A DNA stretch of 64,000 nt from contig JAFAYE010000001.1 in the NCBI GenBank assembly GCA_019240525.1, positions 1,213,300 to 1,277,299 on the forward strand, in the 5' to 3' direction. Origin of the DNA: Candidatus Eremiobacterota bacterium (GTDB lineage: Bacteria; Vulcanimicrobiota; Vulcanimicrobiia; Vulcanimicrobiales; Vulcanimicrobiaceae). Below the pieces are notes generated by a model, which saw only the letters and a list, made by a program, of their open reading frames with translations, was not told the origin of the DNA and did no database searches. Shown here piece after piece: positions 37,020 to 47,875 of this stretch (position 1 is the stretch's first letter; each line of letters starts with the position of its first letter). Position numbers and translations under genes: made by a program.

Positions 37020-38294
37020 ATGCGAGTACGAGAAAAAGCACCGAGATCGGATACTGAAGCGTCGCTGCACCAGCGACGCCATGAGAGCGTTACGCGCGGA
37101 GTTGCGACCACGCATCCCATTTTTATCGAGCGCGCGAGCGGCGCATCGGTTTGGGACGTGGAGGGTCGCCGCTACATTGATTTCGTCGGCGGAATTTCGA
37201 CGCTCAATGCCGGCCATGCCCATCCCCGCGTCGTTGCCGCAATCGGGCAGCAAGCCGCGCGCTTCACGCACGCTTGCTTTCAAGTCGCGATGTACGAATC
37301 GTACGTTCGCGTCGCCGAAGAACTGAACCGGCGCGCGCCCGGCACGTCGCGGAAAAAAACGCTGCTCTTATCGACGGGCGCCGAAGCGACCGAAAACGCC
37401 GTGAAGATCGCCCGCGAATACACACGCCGGCCCGCGGTCGTCGCGTTCACGCACGGATATCACGGCCGCACTTTGCTGGCGCTCTCGATGACCGGAAAGA
37501 ACGAGCCATACAAACAGCATTTCGGCCCGTTCTGCAGCGAGGTTTACCACGCGCCGTTTCCGTACGAGCACCACGGCGTTACGACGCGCCGCGCACTCGA
37601 CGCGCTCGACGAGCTCTTCGGTGCGGTCGTTTCGCCCGATCGTGTCGCGGCGATGATCGTCGAACCGGTGCTCGGTGAGGGGGGCTTCGTGCCGGCGCCG
37701 CGCGATTTCTTGCCCGAACTGCGCCGGATCACGAGCGAACATGGCATCGTTCTCATCGCCGACGAAATCCAGACCGGCTTCGGTCGAACCGGCACGTTTT
37801 TCGCCTGCGAGCAGTACGGAATCGAGCCCGATCTCGTCGCGGTCGCGAAATCGTTCGGCGGTGGATTACCGCTCGCGGCAGTCGTCGGCAAGGCCGAGAT
37901 CATGGACGCCCCCGCTCCCGGCGGCCTGGGCGGCACCTTCGCTGGAAATCCCGTCGCATGCGCGGCGGCGCTGGAGATTTTCGATCTGATCGACGACGCA
38001 TTCTTGCAGCGCGCGCGAGCGGTCGGCGAGCGCATCGCCGGCGCGCTGCGAGCGTTGCAAACGGAGTTTCCGCAAATCGAAGACGTTCGCGGCCTGGGCG
38101 CGATGCTTGCGATCGAGCTTACGTCGCGCGCGCCGGAGATCGTTGAGGCCGCGCGCGAGCGGGGACTCTTACTGCTTCTCGCCGGCAAGCGCAACGTTAT
38201 TCGCATTCTCGTTCCGCTTGTCGTCGGTAACGACGAGCTCGACGAAGGTCTCGATATTTTACGTGCCAGTCTTCACGACGTCTTTACGAGGTGA
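37020..38294 (+). CDS. gabT: 4-aminobutyrate aminotransferase
   Basis: A PLP-dependent class III aminotransferase that converts GABA plus 2-oxoglutarate to succinate semialdehyde plus glutamate. At 424 aa it is of family length. Motifs: YIDFVGGISTLNAGHAHPRV near the N-terminus, LSTGAEATENAVKIAR, the Asp in LIADEIQTGFGRTG and the PLP lysine in VAVAKSFGGG. The stop codon TGA is embedded in a Shine-Dalgarno-like sequence for patA. The first gene of a three-gene catabolic operon. Substrate assignment to GABA is from neighbours and motif likeness to GabT. Confidence 0.93.
   Translation: MRVREKAPRSDTEASLHQRRHESVTRGVATTHPIFIERASGASVWDVEGRRYIDFVGGISTLNAGHAHPRVVAAIGQQAARFTHACFQVAMYESYVRVAEELNRRAPGTSRKKTLLLSTGAEATENAVKIAREYTRRPAVVAFTHGYHGRTLLALSMTGKNEPYKQHFGPFCSEVYHAPFPYEHHGVTTRRALDALDELFGAVVSPDRVAAMIVEPVLGEGGFVPAPRDFLPELRRITSEHGIVLIADEIQTGFGRTGTFFACEQYGIEPDLVAVAKSFGGGLPLAAVVGKAEIMDAPAPGGLGGTFAGNPVACAAALEIFDLIDDAFLQRARAVGERIAGALRALQTEFPQIEDVRGLGAMLAIELTSRAPEIVEAARERGLLLLLAGKRNVIRILVPLVVGNDELDEGLDILRASLHDVFTR
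38288..38294 (+). promoter_or_regulatory. Ribosome binding site of patA overlapping gabT stop
   Basis: GAGGTGA is a seven-base match to the anti-Shine-Dalgarno complement. Six bases later comes the in-frame ATC at 38301. The overlap with the gabT TGA suggests translational coupling. Confidence 0.7.
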
Positions 38295-38300
38295 CCGAAA

Positions 38301-39677
38301 ATCAACGGTGCTAGAGAGCGTACGGTTTACGATTATACAGAGCGCGTTTTAGATCTCATCGCCCAGAACGAGATAACGCCGGCGCAGGCGCAGTGGATCA
38401 CGCGCGAGAGCGTCGATTCGTTCCGCGATCATGTGAATCCAGGATTTCTCGACTACCGCAAGGCGACCGACGTCCAAGGCGCCGGCGCGGTCGTCGAATG
38501 GGCCGACGCCGGACCGAACTCCTATCGCGACGTGAACGGGCGGACGTACATCGATTGCTTGGGCGGTTTCGGCATCTTCAATGTGGGCCATCGCAATCCA
38601 AAGGTCGTTAAAGCGGTCGGCGATCAGCTGCGCCGGCAACCGCTGCATAGTCAGGACTTGCTCGATCCGCTGCGCGCCATGCTCGCCAAGACGCTGGCGC
38701 TGCTGACGCCCGAAGGGCTGGAGTACAGCTTTTTTTGCAACAGCGGCACCGAAGCCGTGGAGGGCGCGCTGAAACTCGCGCGCGCGTACGATCCGGCCAA
38801 ACAGACGATCGTGGCGGCGACGAAAGGCTTTCACGGCAAGAGTTACGGCTCGCTGTCGGCGAGCGCGAAAGCCGAGTTTCGCCGGCCATTTGGCCCGATG
38901 CTCCCCAACATCGAACACGTTCCGTTCAACGACGTGCTCGCGCTGCGCGACATGATGACGTCGTGCAAAGCCGTCGGCGAAGACGTCGGCGCGGTCCTGC
39001 TCGAGCCGATTCAAGGTGAGGGCGGCGTCAACATACCCGACGACGATTACCTTCCCAATGTCCGAGCGCTCTGCGACGAGTTTGGAGCGCTTTTCATTCT
39101 CGACGAAGTGCAGACCGGAATGGGACGGACCGGCAGAATGTTCGCCTGCGAGCACTATGGCGTCGCACCCGATTTGATGTGTCTGGCAAAGGCATTCGGC
39201 GGCGGCGTGGTACCGGCCGGCGCGGTCATCGGCCGGCGGGATATCTTTGCGCGGCTCTTCGACAATCCGTTTCTGCACACGTCGACTTTTGGCGGCAATC
39301 CTCTGGCGTGCGCCGCGGCCCTTGCAACCATCAACGTGTTGATCGAAGATCGCCTACCGCAGCGAGCCGCGGTCATGGGCGAGCGAATGCTCGCCGGCTT
39401 GCGAGAAGCCATCGCCGGTCACGAGAACATAGTCGTCGCCGCCCGCGGCAAAGGGCTTTTGATGGCGCTAGAGTTTTGCGACGACCGTACGGGTTTCGAA
39501 CTTGCAAAACGCATGCTCGAGCGCGGCGTCCTCGTCTCCGGAACGCTGGTCAACGCCCGCGTCATCCGCGTCGAACCGCCACTGACGATCACGGTGGAAG
39601 AGGCGGATTACGTGTGCCAAGCTCTGCGCGAAAGTCTCGATTCGATGGCGGCCTTCGTCCGCATGGGAGCGTCATGA
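38301..39677 (+). CDS. patA: Putrescine aminotransferase with non-canonical (ATC) or frameshifted start
   Basis: A PLP class III aminotransferase that converts putrescine plus 2-oxoglutarate to 4-aminobutanal plus glutamate. Strong likeness to E. coli PatA/YgjG: CLGGFGIFNVGHRNP, QPLHSQDLLDPLRAMLAKTL, FFCNSGTEAVEGALKLA, DEVQTGMGRTGRMFACEH, PLP lysine in CLAKAFGGGV. Homology continues upstream of the first canonical start (GTG 38433), through ERTVYDYTERVLDLIAQNEI, then RESVDSFRDHVNPGF. An in-frame TGA (gabT stop) bounds it, and the span has no ATG, GTG or TTG. ATC at 38301 gives 458 aa, against 459 for E. coli. A frameshift from the GTG at 38291 is the alternative. Confidence 0.88.
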   Translation: MNGARERTVYDYTERVLDLIAQNEITPAQAQWITRESVDSFRDHVNPGFLDYRKATDVQGAGAVVEWADAGPNSYRDVNGRTYIDCLGGFGIFNVGHRNPKVVKAVGDQLRRQPLHSQDLLDPLRAMLAKTLALLTPEGLEYSFFCNSGTEAVEGALKLARAYDPAKQTIVAATKGFHGKSYGSLSASAKAEFRRPFGPMLPNIEHVPFNDVLALRDMMTSCKAVGEDVGAVLLEPIQGEGGVNIPDDDYLPNVRALCDEFGALFILDEVQTGMGRTGRMFACEHYGVAPDLMCLAKAFGGGVVPAGAVIGRRDIFARLFDNPFLHTSTFGGNPLACAAALATINVLIEDRLPQRAAVMGERMLAGLREAIAGHENIVVAARGKGLLMALEFCDDRTGFELAKRMLERGVLVSGTLVNARVIRVEPPLTITVEEADYVCQALRESLDSMAAFVRMGAS

Positions 39678-41212
39678 TGGAAACAGCGACTCGTTCTGCA
39701 GCGAATGCCGACGCGATACTGCGCAATCTTCCGCGCATCGACGGCGTCATTCCGATGTACGTCGGCGGCGAATGGAGGCTCGGCTCCGACGGCAGCACGC
39801 GCGAACTGCGCAATCCGGCCAACGATCGCGCGATCGCGAGGATCGCCGAAGCAACGGAGGCCGACGCGCATGCCGCGATTGCCGCCGCGCGCGCAGCCTT
39901 CGACCAAGGCCCCTGGGGGACGATCAGCGCAGCCGAGCGTGCAGCGCTCCTCTTCAAGCTCGCCGACGCGATCGATGCCCACCGTGACGAGTTCATGCGC
40001 ATCGACACGCTCAACAACGGTAAGCCGTTGCGAGAGACCGAGTACGACGCGGTCGACGCCGCAAATTGCTTTCGCTACTATGCTGGGCTGGCGACAAAAC
40101 CGCACGGACAAACGTTCGACGTGCCCGCCCCGTCGCAGACCTTTACGGTTCGCGAACCGATCGGCGTCTGCGCGCAGATCGTTCCGTGGAACTACCCGCT
40201 GTTAATGTCGGCCTGGAAGCTGGCGCCGGCGCTGGCCGCCGGCAACGTTTGCATTCTGAAACCGTCGGAGCTCACGCCGCTCTCGGCGATTCGCCTCGCG
40301 GCGCTCTTCGAGGAGCTTGCGTTTCCGGCGGGAGTCGTCAACGTGGTCCCAGGCGCGGGCGCGACGGTCGGCCATACGCTCGCGGCCAGCTCGCTCGTCG
40401 ATAAAGTCGCCTTCACCGGCGGCACCACGACCGGACGCAGCATCATGCACGACGCGACGGCGAATCTCAAGAAGATCTCGCTCGAGCTCGGCGGCAAGTC
40501 GCCCAACGTGGTCTTTGCCGATGCAGATTTCGAGACGGCCGTCGACTACGCGCTCTTCGGCATCTTTGCCAATGCCGGACAAGTCTGTTCCGCCGGATCG
40601 AGGCTCATCGTCGAACGCACGCTGCACGATCGGTTCGTCGAGCGGCTCGTCGAACGGGCGCAAAAAATTCGCGTCGGAGACGGTTTCGATCCGAAGACGG
40701 AGATGGGTCCGATCATTTCCCCGCAGCACCGCGAGCGCGTCGAAGCGTACATTGCCGCGGGAAAATCCGAGGGGGCGTCGCTCTTGTGCGGCGGCAACCG
40801 GCTTGGCGGCGCGCTGGCCGAGGGCAACTTCATCGCACCAACGATTTTCGACGATACGTCGCCACAGATGCGCATCGTTCAAGAGGAGATTTTTGGGCCA
40901 GTCCTCGTGGTGCAGACCTTCGATGACGAAGCCCAAGCAATTGCGCTGGCAAACGATACGATCTATGGCTTAGCCGGAGCCGTCTTCACCACGGACATTG
41001 CGAAGGCGCATCGCGTCATTCGCAAAATGCGCGCAGGCATCACCTGGATCAACACCTATCATCCGACGTATAACGAAGCGCCGTGGGGAGGCTACAAGCA
41101 GTCGGGTATCGGCCGCGAGCTCGGCACCTACGGCTACGACGCGTATACGGAGGTCAAACAGATCAACGTGAACCTCGACGTCGAGCCGTCGGGTTGGTTC
41201 GCAGCGGACTGA
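39674..41212 (+). CDS. Aldehyde dehydrogenase, probably for 4-aminobutanal
   Basis: A 512-aa NAD(P)-dependent aldehyde dehydrogenase. N-terminal YVGGEWRLGSDGSTRELRNP, the proton-shuttle Asn in VPWNYPLL, general base Glu in LELGGKSPN (~272), catalytic Cys in ANAGQVCSAGSR (~305), and C-terminal EEIFGPVLVV and NEAPWGGYKQSGIGRELG. It is close to betaine-aldehyde/gamma-aminobutyraldehyde dehydrogenases (PatD/PuuC-like). The ATG overlaps the patA stop (ATGA). In context it would turn the PatA product into GABA for GabT. A second ATG follows at 39677. The end overlaps the convergent fpg gene by 50 bp. Confidence 0.93.
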   Translation: MMETATRSAANADAILRNLPRIDGVIPMYVGGEWRLGSDGSTRELRNPANDRAIARIAEATEADAHAAIAAARAAFDQGPWGTISAAERAALLFKLADAIDAHRDEFMRIDTLNNGKPLRETEYDAVDAANCFRYYAGLATKPHGQTFDVPAPSQTFTVREPIGVCAQIVPWNYPLLMSAWKLAPALAAGNVCILKPSELTPLSAIRLAALFEELAFPAGVVNVVPGAGATVGHTLAASSLVDKVAFTGGTTTGRSIMHDATANLKKISLELGGKSPNVVFADADFETAVDYALFGIFANAGQVCSAGSRLIVERTLHDRFVERLVERAQKIRVGDGFDPKTEMGPIISPQHRERVEAYIAAGKSEGASLLCGGNRLGGALAEGNFIAPTIFDDTSPQMRIVQEEIFGPVLVVQTFDDEAQAIALANDTIYGLAGAVFTTDIAKAHRVIRKMRAGITWINTYHPTYNEAPWGGYKQSGIGRELGTYGYDAYTEVKQINVNLDVEPSGWFAAD

Positions 41213-42059
41213 TTCCAAGCCGCGAGAGCGCGCGGTCGGCGAGAACGCGTCCGCCCGTTTGGCAGCGCGGGCAGTAGTTGGTTTCATTGTCGGCATAGCG
41301 TATTCGCCGCACCGTGTCGCCGCATCGGGCGCAAGGCTCGCCGTAGCGGCCGTGGACGGCCATCTCGCTGCGAAATGCGGTCACGTGCTCGGGAAAATCG
41401 TCGGCCGCTCGCGCGCTCAAACGATCGGTCCATTCGGCCAGCGTCGATCGCGTGGCGTCGAAGAGCCGCTCCCATTCCTCTGATTGCAAACGCTGCGTGA
41501 GCGCGGTCGGCGAGAGACGCGCTAGGTGAAGAATCTCATCGGAATATGCGTTGCCGATTCCGTCGACGAGCTGCGGGTCGGTCAACGCTCGTTTGAGCGT
41601 GCGATTATCGGCACGTAGCGCAGCGACGAACGCCTCGAGATCGCAAGCGAAGACGTCGAGACCGCCGCGATCGAGCGCTGCAAGCGCCTGCGTGCCTTCC
41701 ACCACATAGAGCGAGGCGCGCCGTTTGCTGCCGGCTTCGGTGAGAACGAGCGAGCCGTTTGAAAAATCGAAAGCGGCCAAGGTGTTGCGTCCCATCAGTT
41801 TCGCTCCCGGCGCACGCCAATGCAAGCGCCCGGCGATCATCAAATGCAAAACGAGCCACAGATCGCCGTCGAGGCCGATCGCAATCCGTTTGCCGATGCG
41901 ACGAATTTCACGAACTTCGCGGCCCTCGAGTTCGCGCACCGGCGGGTCGGCCGTGCGCAAGAGCGAGACTGCAGATAGACGGATTCGCTCCAAGGTGCGG
42001 CCGACGACGCGCGGCTGGAGCGCGGCGATGTAAGCGGCAATGTCCGGCAGTTCCGGCAT
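41163..42059 (-). CDS. Formamidopyrimidine-DNA glycosylase/endonuclease VIII family protein
   Basis: A base-excision repair glycosylase/AP lyase of 298 aa. The N-terminal MPELPDIAAY supplies the nucleophilic Pro2 and Glu3 (the usual PELPEVE has Glu at the sixth position; here Asp). The helix-two-turn-helix region includes LVDGIGNAYSDEILHLA. The C-terminal zinc finger is CARC, 16 residues, CPRC, followed by QTGGR. Fpg and Nei cannot be separated by eye, so no symbol is given. It is the last gene of the gyrA-trxA-selA run, 9 bp after selA, and converges with the aldehyde dehydrogenase gene. Confidence 0.92.
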   Translation of the reverse strand: MPELPDIAAYIAALQPRVVGRTLERIRLSAVSLLRTADPPVRELEGREVREIRRIGKRIAIGLDGDLWLVLHLMIAGRLHWRAPGAKLMGRNTLAAFDFSNGSLVLTEAGSKRRASLYVVEGTQALAALDRGGLDVFACDLEAFVAALRADNRTLKRALTDPQLVDGIGNAYSDEILHLARLSPTALTQRLQSEEWERLFDATRSTLAEWTDRLSARAADDFPEHVTAFRSEMAVHGRYGEPCARCGDTVRRIRYADNETNYCPRCQTGGRVLADRALSRLGISPLRTNPTARRRGSR

Positions 42060-42068
42060 CGGTCGCTG

Positions 42069-43400
42069 CTATCGCGAAGCGAGGTCGCGGCAGAGCGCGG
42101 CGATCACGATCTCGTCTTCTTCGGGCGCCATCGTTCGCAAGTCGAGCATGAGCCGGCCGTCGGCGATCCGCGCGACGATCGGCGGAGTTCCCGCCCGTAG
42201 GCGCCTCGCGAGCAGATCGGGGTGGTCGTCATGGATCGCTATGGCAACGGAGGGAACCCGCTCCTGCGCGAGCGCGCCGCCGCCGACGTACGCGTCGCTC
42301 TCGTGCGGCACGGCGCCCGGTACGGCGTCGGCATAGTTCTTCGCCCGTTCGCGCAGTTCGTCCAGACTCGCCGAGAGCATCCGGTAAATAGGCACTCGTT
42401 CCTTGAACGAGCCGCTGCGATAGAACTCGAGTGTTGCGCCGAGCGCCGCTAAGGTCATCTTGCCGACGCGCAATGCGCGAAGCAGGGGATTGGCGCGCAA
42501 ACGCGCGATCAGATGCGCGTGTCCGACGATGATGCCGGCTTGGGGACCGCCGAGCAACTTATCGCCCGAGAAGACGATCACGCCGACGCCGTCATTCACC
42601 GCCTCTTGGACGGTGCGCTCGTGAACGACGCCAAAGGCCGCAAGATCGACGAGCGCGCCGCTGCCCAAATCTTCGGCCACCGTGATCCCGGCGCGCCGGC
42701 CGAGCTCGACCAGCTCGCGCGCGCTCGCATCGTGCACGAAACCGTCGATTCGGTAGTTCGACGGATGCGTGCGCAAGAGCAGCGCCGTCTGCGGCGAGAG
42801 CGCCCGTTCAAAATCATCGGCGTAGACGCGGTTGGTCGTTCCGACTTCGACGAGCCGCGCGCCGCTGCGCTCGAGCACATCGGGCAGGCGAAAGCCGCCA
42901 CCGACCTCGACGAGCGCGTTTCGGGCAACGATCACCTCTCGCCCACGTGCAAACGTGTCGAGCACCAGCAGCACCGCCGCGGCGCAGTTGTTGACGACCA
43001 GCGAATCGGGAGCGCCGGTGACATCGTTGAGCAGCCCGGCAACGCGTGAATAGCGCGAGCCGCGTTCGCCGGTTTCTACATCGTACTCGAGGTTCGAATA
43101 TCCGCGACTCAACTGAGCAACCGCGGCGAGCGCGCTCGCTCCGAGCGGCGCGCGCCCGAGGTTCGTGTGGATGACGATTCCCGTGGCATTGATGACCGGC
43201 AAGAGCGCCTGCCGGCGAAGGCCCTCTAAGCGTTCGCCGACGTTTTCGACGATCGCGTCGTAAGAATCGCTGCCGCTTGCACGCGCGCGGCCGAGTTCTT
43301 CCTCGGCCGCGCGACGGACAACGTTTCTTCCAAGTTCGGCCTCGTACGCAGCGAGGCGCCGATCGGCGAGCACCGCGTGCATCGCCGGAATGGCTCTCAC
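42069..43400 (-). CDS. selA: L-seryl-tRNA(Sec) selenium transferase SelA
   Basis: A PLP enzyme that converts Ser-tRNA(Sec) to Sec-tRNA(Sec) using selenophosphate. Family motifs: LLPVINATGIVIHTNLGRAP, GYSNLEYDVETGERGSR, NNCAAAVLLVL, VEVGTTNRVYADDFE and the PLP lysine in FSGDKLLGGPQAG. The GTG at 43400 overlaps the trxA stop (GTGA) and gives 443 aa, including the conserved N-terminal RAIPAMHAVL. A longer frame would only overlap trxA. Expression is probably coupled to trxA and gyrA. Its product would charge the tRNA-Sec encoded at 16050-16143. Confidence 0.97.
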   Translation of the reverse strand: MRAIPAMHAVLADRRLAAYEAELGRNVVRRAAEEELGRARASGSDSYDAIVENVGERLEGLRRQALLPVINATGIVIHTNLGRAPLGASALAAVAQLSRGYSNLEYDVETGERGSRYSRVAGLLNDVTGAPDSLVVNNCAAAVLLVLDTFARGREVIVARNALVEVGGGFRLPDVLERSGARLVEVGTTNRVYADDFERALSPQTALLLRTHPSNYRIDGFVHDASARELVELGRRAGITVAEDLGSGALVDLAAFGVVHERTVQEAVNDGVGVIVFSGDKLLGGPQAGIIVGHAHLIARLRANPLLRALRVGKMTLAALGATLEFYRSGSFKERVPIYRMLSASLDELRERAKNYADAVPGAVPHESDAYVGGGALAQERVPSVAIAIHDDHPDLLARRLRAGTPPIVARIADGRLMLDLRTMAPEEDEIVIAALCRDLASR

Positions 43401-43723
43401 GCCACGTGTTTGCCGAGCATCGACGATACGACGTTTTCGGGAACGTAGCCGACGATGCGATCCACGGGCTGACCGTCTTTGAACAAGATGAGGCACGGGA
43501 TCCCCGAGACCTGATATTGGCCCGCGAGGTTCGGATTCTCGTCGGTGTTCAACTTGACGAACTTGGCCTTGCCCGAGTTGGCGGCGGCGACTTTCTCCAC
43601 GATCGGCGAGAGCATGCGGCACGGCCCGCACCACGGTGCCCAAAAATCGACCAGCACCGGCTGCGAGTGTTGCAGCACCTCGGACTCAAAGTTTGTCTGC
43701 GTAACGTCTGGTATTGCGCTCAT
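43397..43723 (-). CDS. trxA: Thioredoxin
   Basis: A 108-aa cytoplasmic disulfide reductase. The redox-active WCGPC is in VDFWAPWCGPCRMLSPIVE, and the cis-Pro loop is SGIPCLILF. An additional Cys lies beside the cis-Pro (IPC). AGGAG sits 5 nt before the ATG. It follows gyrA by 18 bp, and its stop overlaps the selA GTG. Thioredoxin beside selA is suggestive, since selenium metabolism draws on thioredoxin-type reductants, but the pairing may simply be operon packing. Confidence 0.97.
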   Translation of the reverse strand: MSAIPDVTQTNFESEVLQHSQPVLVDFWAPWCGPCRMLSPIVEKVAAANSGKAKFVKLNTDENPNLAGQYQVSGIPCLILFKDGQPVDRIVGYVPENVVSSMLGKHVA

Positions 43724-43741
43724 GATGCTCCTGTAACACTT

Positions 43742-46246
<2,505 letters not shown>

Positions 46247-46261
46247 TAATCACCTACACTC

Positions 46262-46678
46262 ATGCGTTTGACTCTTTCCACCGAAGCCGAGTTCGTCCAA
46301 TTTGCGCAAACATTTGCGCGCGGTCTGCGGCTCGGTGACGTCGTCGCGCTCTCCGGCCCCGTCGGCTCGGGAAAGACCACGTTCGTCCGAGCAGTCGTAA
46401 CGGCGCTTCACGGCGCCGATCAAAGCTGCAGCCCAAGCTTCACGTTCCGGCACCGTTACGACGGCGATCCGCCAATCGAGCATATCGATTTCTTTCGAAT
46501 CGACGACCCGCGCGAACTGCGCGAGCTCGGGCTCGAAGAAGCGCTCGACGACCGCTCGATCGCGTTGGTCGAATGGTGGCAGAATGCGCCGGACGCTATT
46601 CCGCAGCGGCGGTACGAAATCGAAATCGAAGGCGCCGGGAACCAGCCACGTCGGCTTTCTCTTCGCCTGCCGCAGTGA
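46262..46678 (+). CDS. tsaE: tRNA t6A37 biosynthesis ATPase TsaE
   Basis: A 138-aa P-loop ATPase that recycles the TsaBD complex during threonylcarbamoyladenosine formation on tRNAs that read ANN codons. Walker A is GPVGSGKTTF (~33-42). The family motifs SPSFTFRHRY, HIDFFRI and LVEWWQN (usually VEWPE) are present. There is no ribosome binding site before the ATG; with 15 bp to gyrA the mRNA may be nearly leaderless. The stop overlaps the tsaB start (GTGA). Confidence 0.95.
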   Translation: MRLTLSTEAEFVQFAQTFARGLRLGDVVALSGPVGSGKTTFVRAVVTALHGADQSCSPSFTFRHRYDGDPPIEHIDFFRIDDPRELRELGLEEALDDRSIALVEWWQNAPDAIPQRRYEIEIEGAGNQPRRLSLRLPQ

Positions 46679-47325
46679 ACGTTCTTGCCCTGGATGGGGC
46701 ACTCGGCGCCTTTTCCGCCGCCGTTGCTGACGATTCGCGCGTCGCGGCGGCGCAGAGCGAAGCCGGCAATATCGCACTGGAACGCGGTTTGGCAATCGTC
46801 GGAGAGGTGCTGCACAAGGCCCGGCTTCAGGCCGCCGGCATCGATCGCGTGGCGGTGGGCATCGGGCCTGGAAGCTTTACCGGATTGCGCATCGCCATCG
46901 CGTATGCCAAGGCGCTTGCCGCGGCCTGGAATCGTCCGCTGGTTCCTGTCAATTCCTTCGACCTTCTGGAGTTCGGAGGCGAGTTCGAGCGCGTGCTCAC
47001 CGTCGTTGTGGGACGGGCGGGCGTTATCTCGGCTCGCTTTCGAGCGAACTCGCATTCGCGGCGCGCCTCCGGACGCATTGACGACGTGCTCGACGAGCTG
47101 CTCGCCGGCACAAACGCCGACCGCATCGATGTCGTCGGGGCGCCGAAGGACGTGCTGGACGCACTCGCCGAACGCGGCAGAGTCGTGCGTCCCCTGCAAC
47201 CCGCCGTGACCCCCGCCGCCGCAGCCCTCGCCGCAATCGCCGTCCTCCGCACGCCCCTTGCAAGTCCACATTCGGTGCAGGCCGATTATGGCGAACTTCC
47301 TGCGGCGAAACCGCCTCGATCGTAG
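46675..47325 (+). CDS. tsaB: tRNA t6A37 threonylcarbamoyltransferase subunit TsaB
   Basis: A 216-aa ASKHA-fold partner of TsaD. It begins VNVLALDGALGAFSAAVADD and contains the family hallmark GIGPGSFTGLRIAIAYAKAL. The GTG at 46675 overlaps the tsaE stop by 4 nt. An upstream ATG would lie inside tsaE. The Ala-rich C-terminus is shorter than in E. coli. tsaE-tsaB-rimI is a common bacterial order. Confidence 0.94.
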   Translation: MNVLALDGALGAFSAAVADDSRVAAAQSEAGNIALERGLAIVGEVLHKARLQAAGIDRVAVGIGPGSFTGLRIAIAYAKALAAAWNRPLVPVNSFDLLEFGGEFERVLTVVVGRAGVISARFRANSHSRRASGRIDDVLDELLAGTNADRIDVVGAPKDVLDALAERGRVVRPLQPAVTPAAAALAAIAVLRTPLASPHSVQADYGELPAAKPPRS

Positions 47326-47338
47326 CGCCACAACTCAT

Positions 47339-47875
47339 ATGAAGATGGAGCTCGATCGTCCCGCGCAGCGTCCCAGCCGTTTGGCGATTCGGCCGATGGT
47401 GACGTCCGACATCGCCGCGGTGACCCGGATCGAACGCACCTCCTTTTCAACCGTCTGGCCATCCGACGCTTTTTACAACGAGTTGGGTACCAACAAGCTC
47501 GCGCACTATTTCGTAGGTCTTTTCGAGGAACGGCTCGTTGGGTACGGCGGAATATGGTCGATCCTCGAAGACTCACACGTCACGACCCTCGCCGTCGATC
47601 CAGCCTACCGCGGGCGGCGTTTCGGCGAGGTGCTGCTGCTGCGCCTGATCGACGAGGCCATCGATCGCGATGCGGCGTGGATAACCTTGGAAGTGCGCGA
47701 GAGTAATACGGTCGCTCAACGGCTTTACCGCAAGTACGGATTCACAACCGTCACGATGCGTACCGGGTACTACAGCGACGACAACGAAAGCGCGCTCATC
47801 ATGTGGGCGGGCAGCTTGCGCAGTGAACTCTATCGGAACCGGTTACGGGTCTTGCGCGCCCGCGTCGAGCAGTAG
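47339..47875 (+). CDS. rimI: Ribosomal protein S18-alanine N-acetyltransferase-like GNAT
   Basis: A 178-aa GNAT acetyltransferase. The acetyl-CoA loop is VDPAYRGRRFGEVLL, preceded by VTTLAV. The C-terminal NTVAQRLYRKYGFTTV is typical of RimI. It sits directly after tsaB, the usual RimI position. The ATG at 47339 lies 13 bp after tsaB; an earlier ATG (47288) would overlap tsaB. The last base of its stop is the first base of the yqeK start. Confidence 0.9.
   Translation: MKMELDRPAQRPSRLAIRPMVTSDIAAVTRIERTSFSTVWPSDAFYNELGTNKLAHYFVGLFEERLVGYGGIWSILEDSHVTTLAVDPAYRGRRFGEVLLLRLIDEAIDRDAAWITLEVRESNTVAQRLYRKYGFTTVTMRTGYYSDDNESALIMWAGSLRSELYRNRLRVLRARVEQ

Noticed and set aside
38292-38294. The gabT TGA read as selenocysteine to give a GabT-PatA fusion
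   Set aside because: GabT is of normal length up to this stop, a ribosome binding site overlaps it, and no hairpin like a SECIS element is obvious after it; patA initiation there explains the data better.
38349-39278. A 309-codon open frame opposite patA, and similar long frames opposite the permease, cytochrome, ATPases and gyrA
   Set aside because: High GC and codon bias give long antisense frames; their translations are rich in Arg/His/Asp with no domain signature while the opposite frame encodes a recognised protein.
42069-43643. A 524-aa start for SelA extending to 43643
   Set aside because: The added residues overlap trxA and have no SelA likeness; the GTG at 43400 overlapping the trxA stop fits the family.
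43397-43723. Thioredoxin as a possible selenoprotein because it adjoins selA
   Set aside because: The active site is encoded as an ordinary WCGPC with no in-frame TGA.
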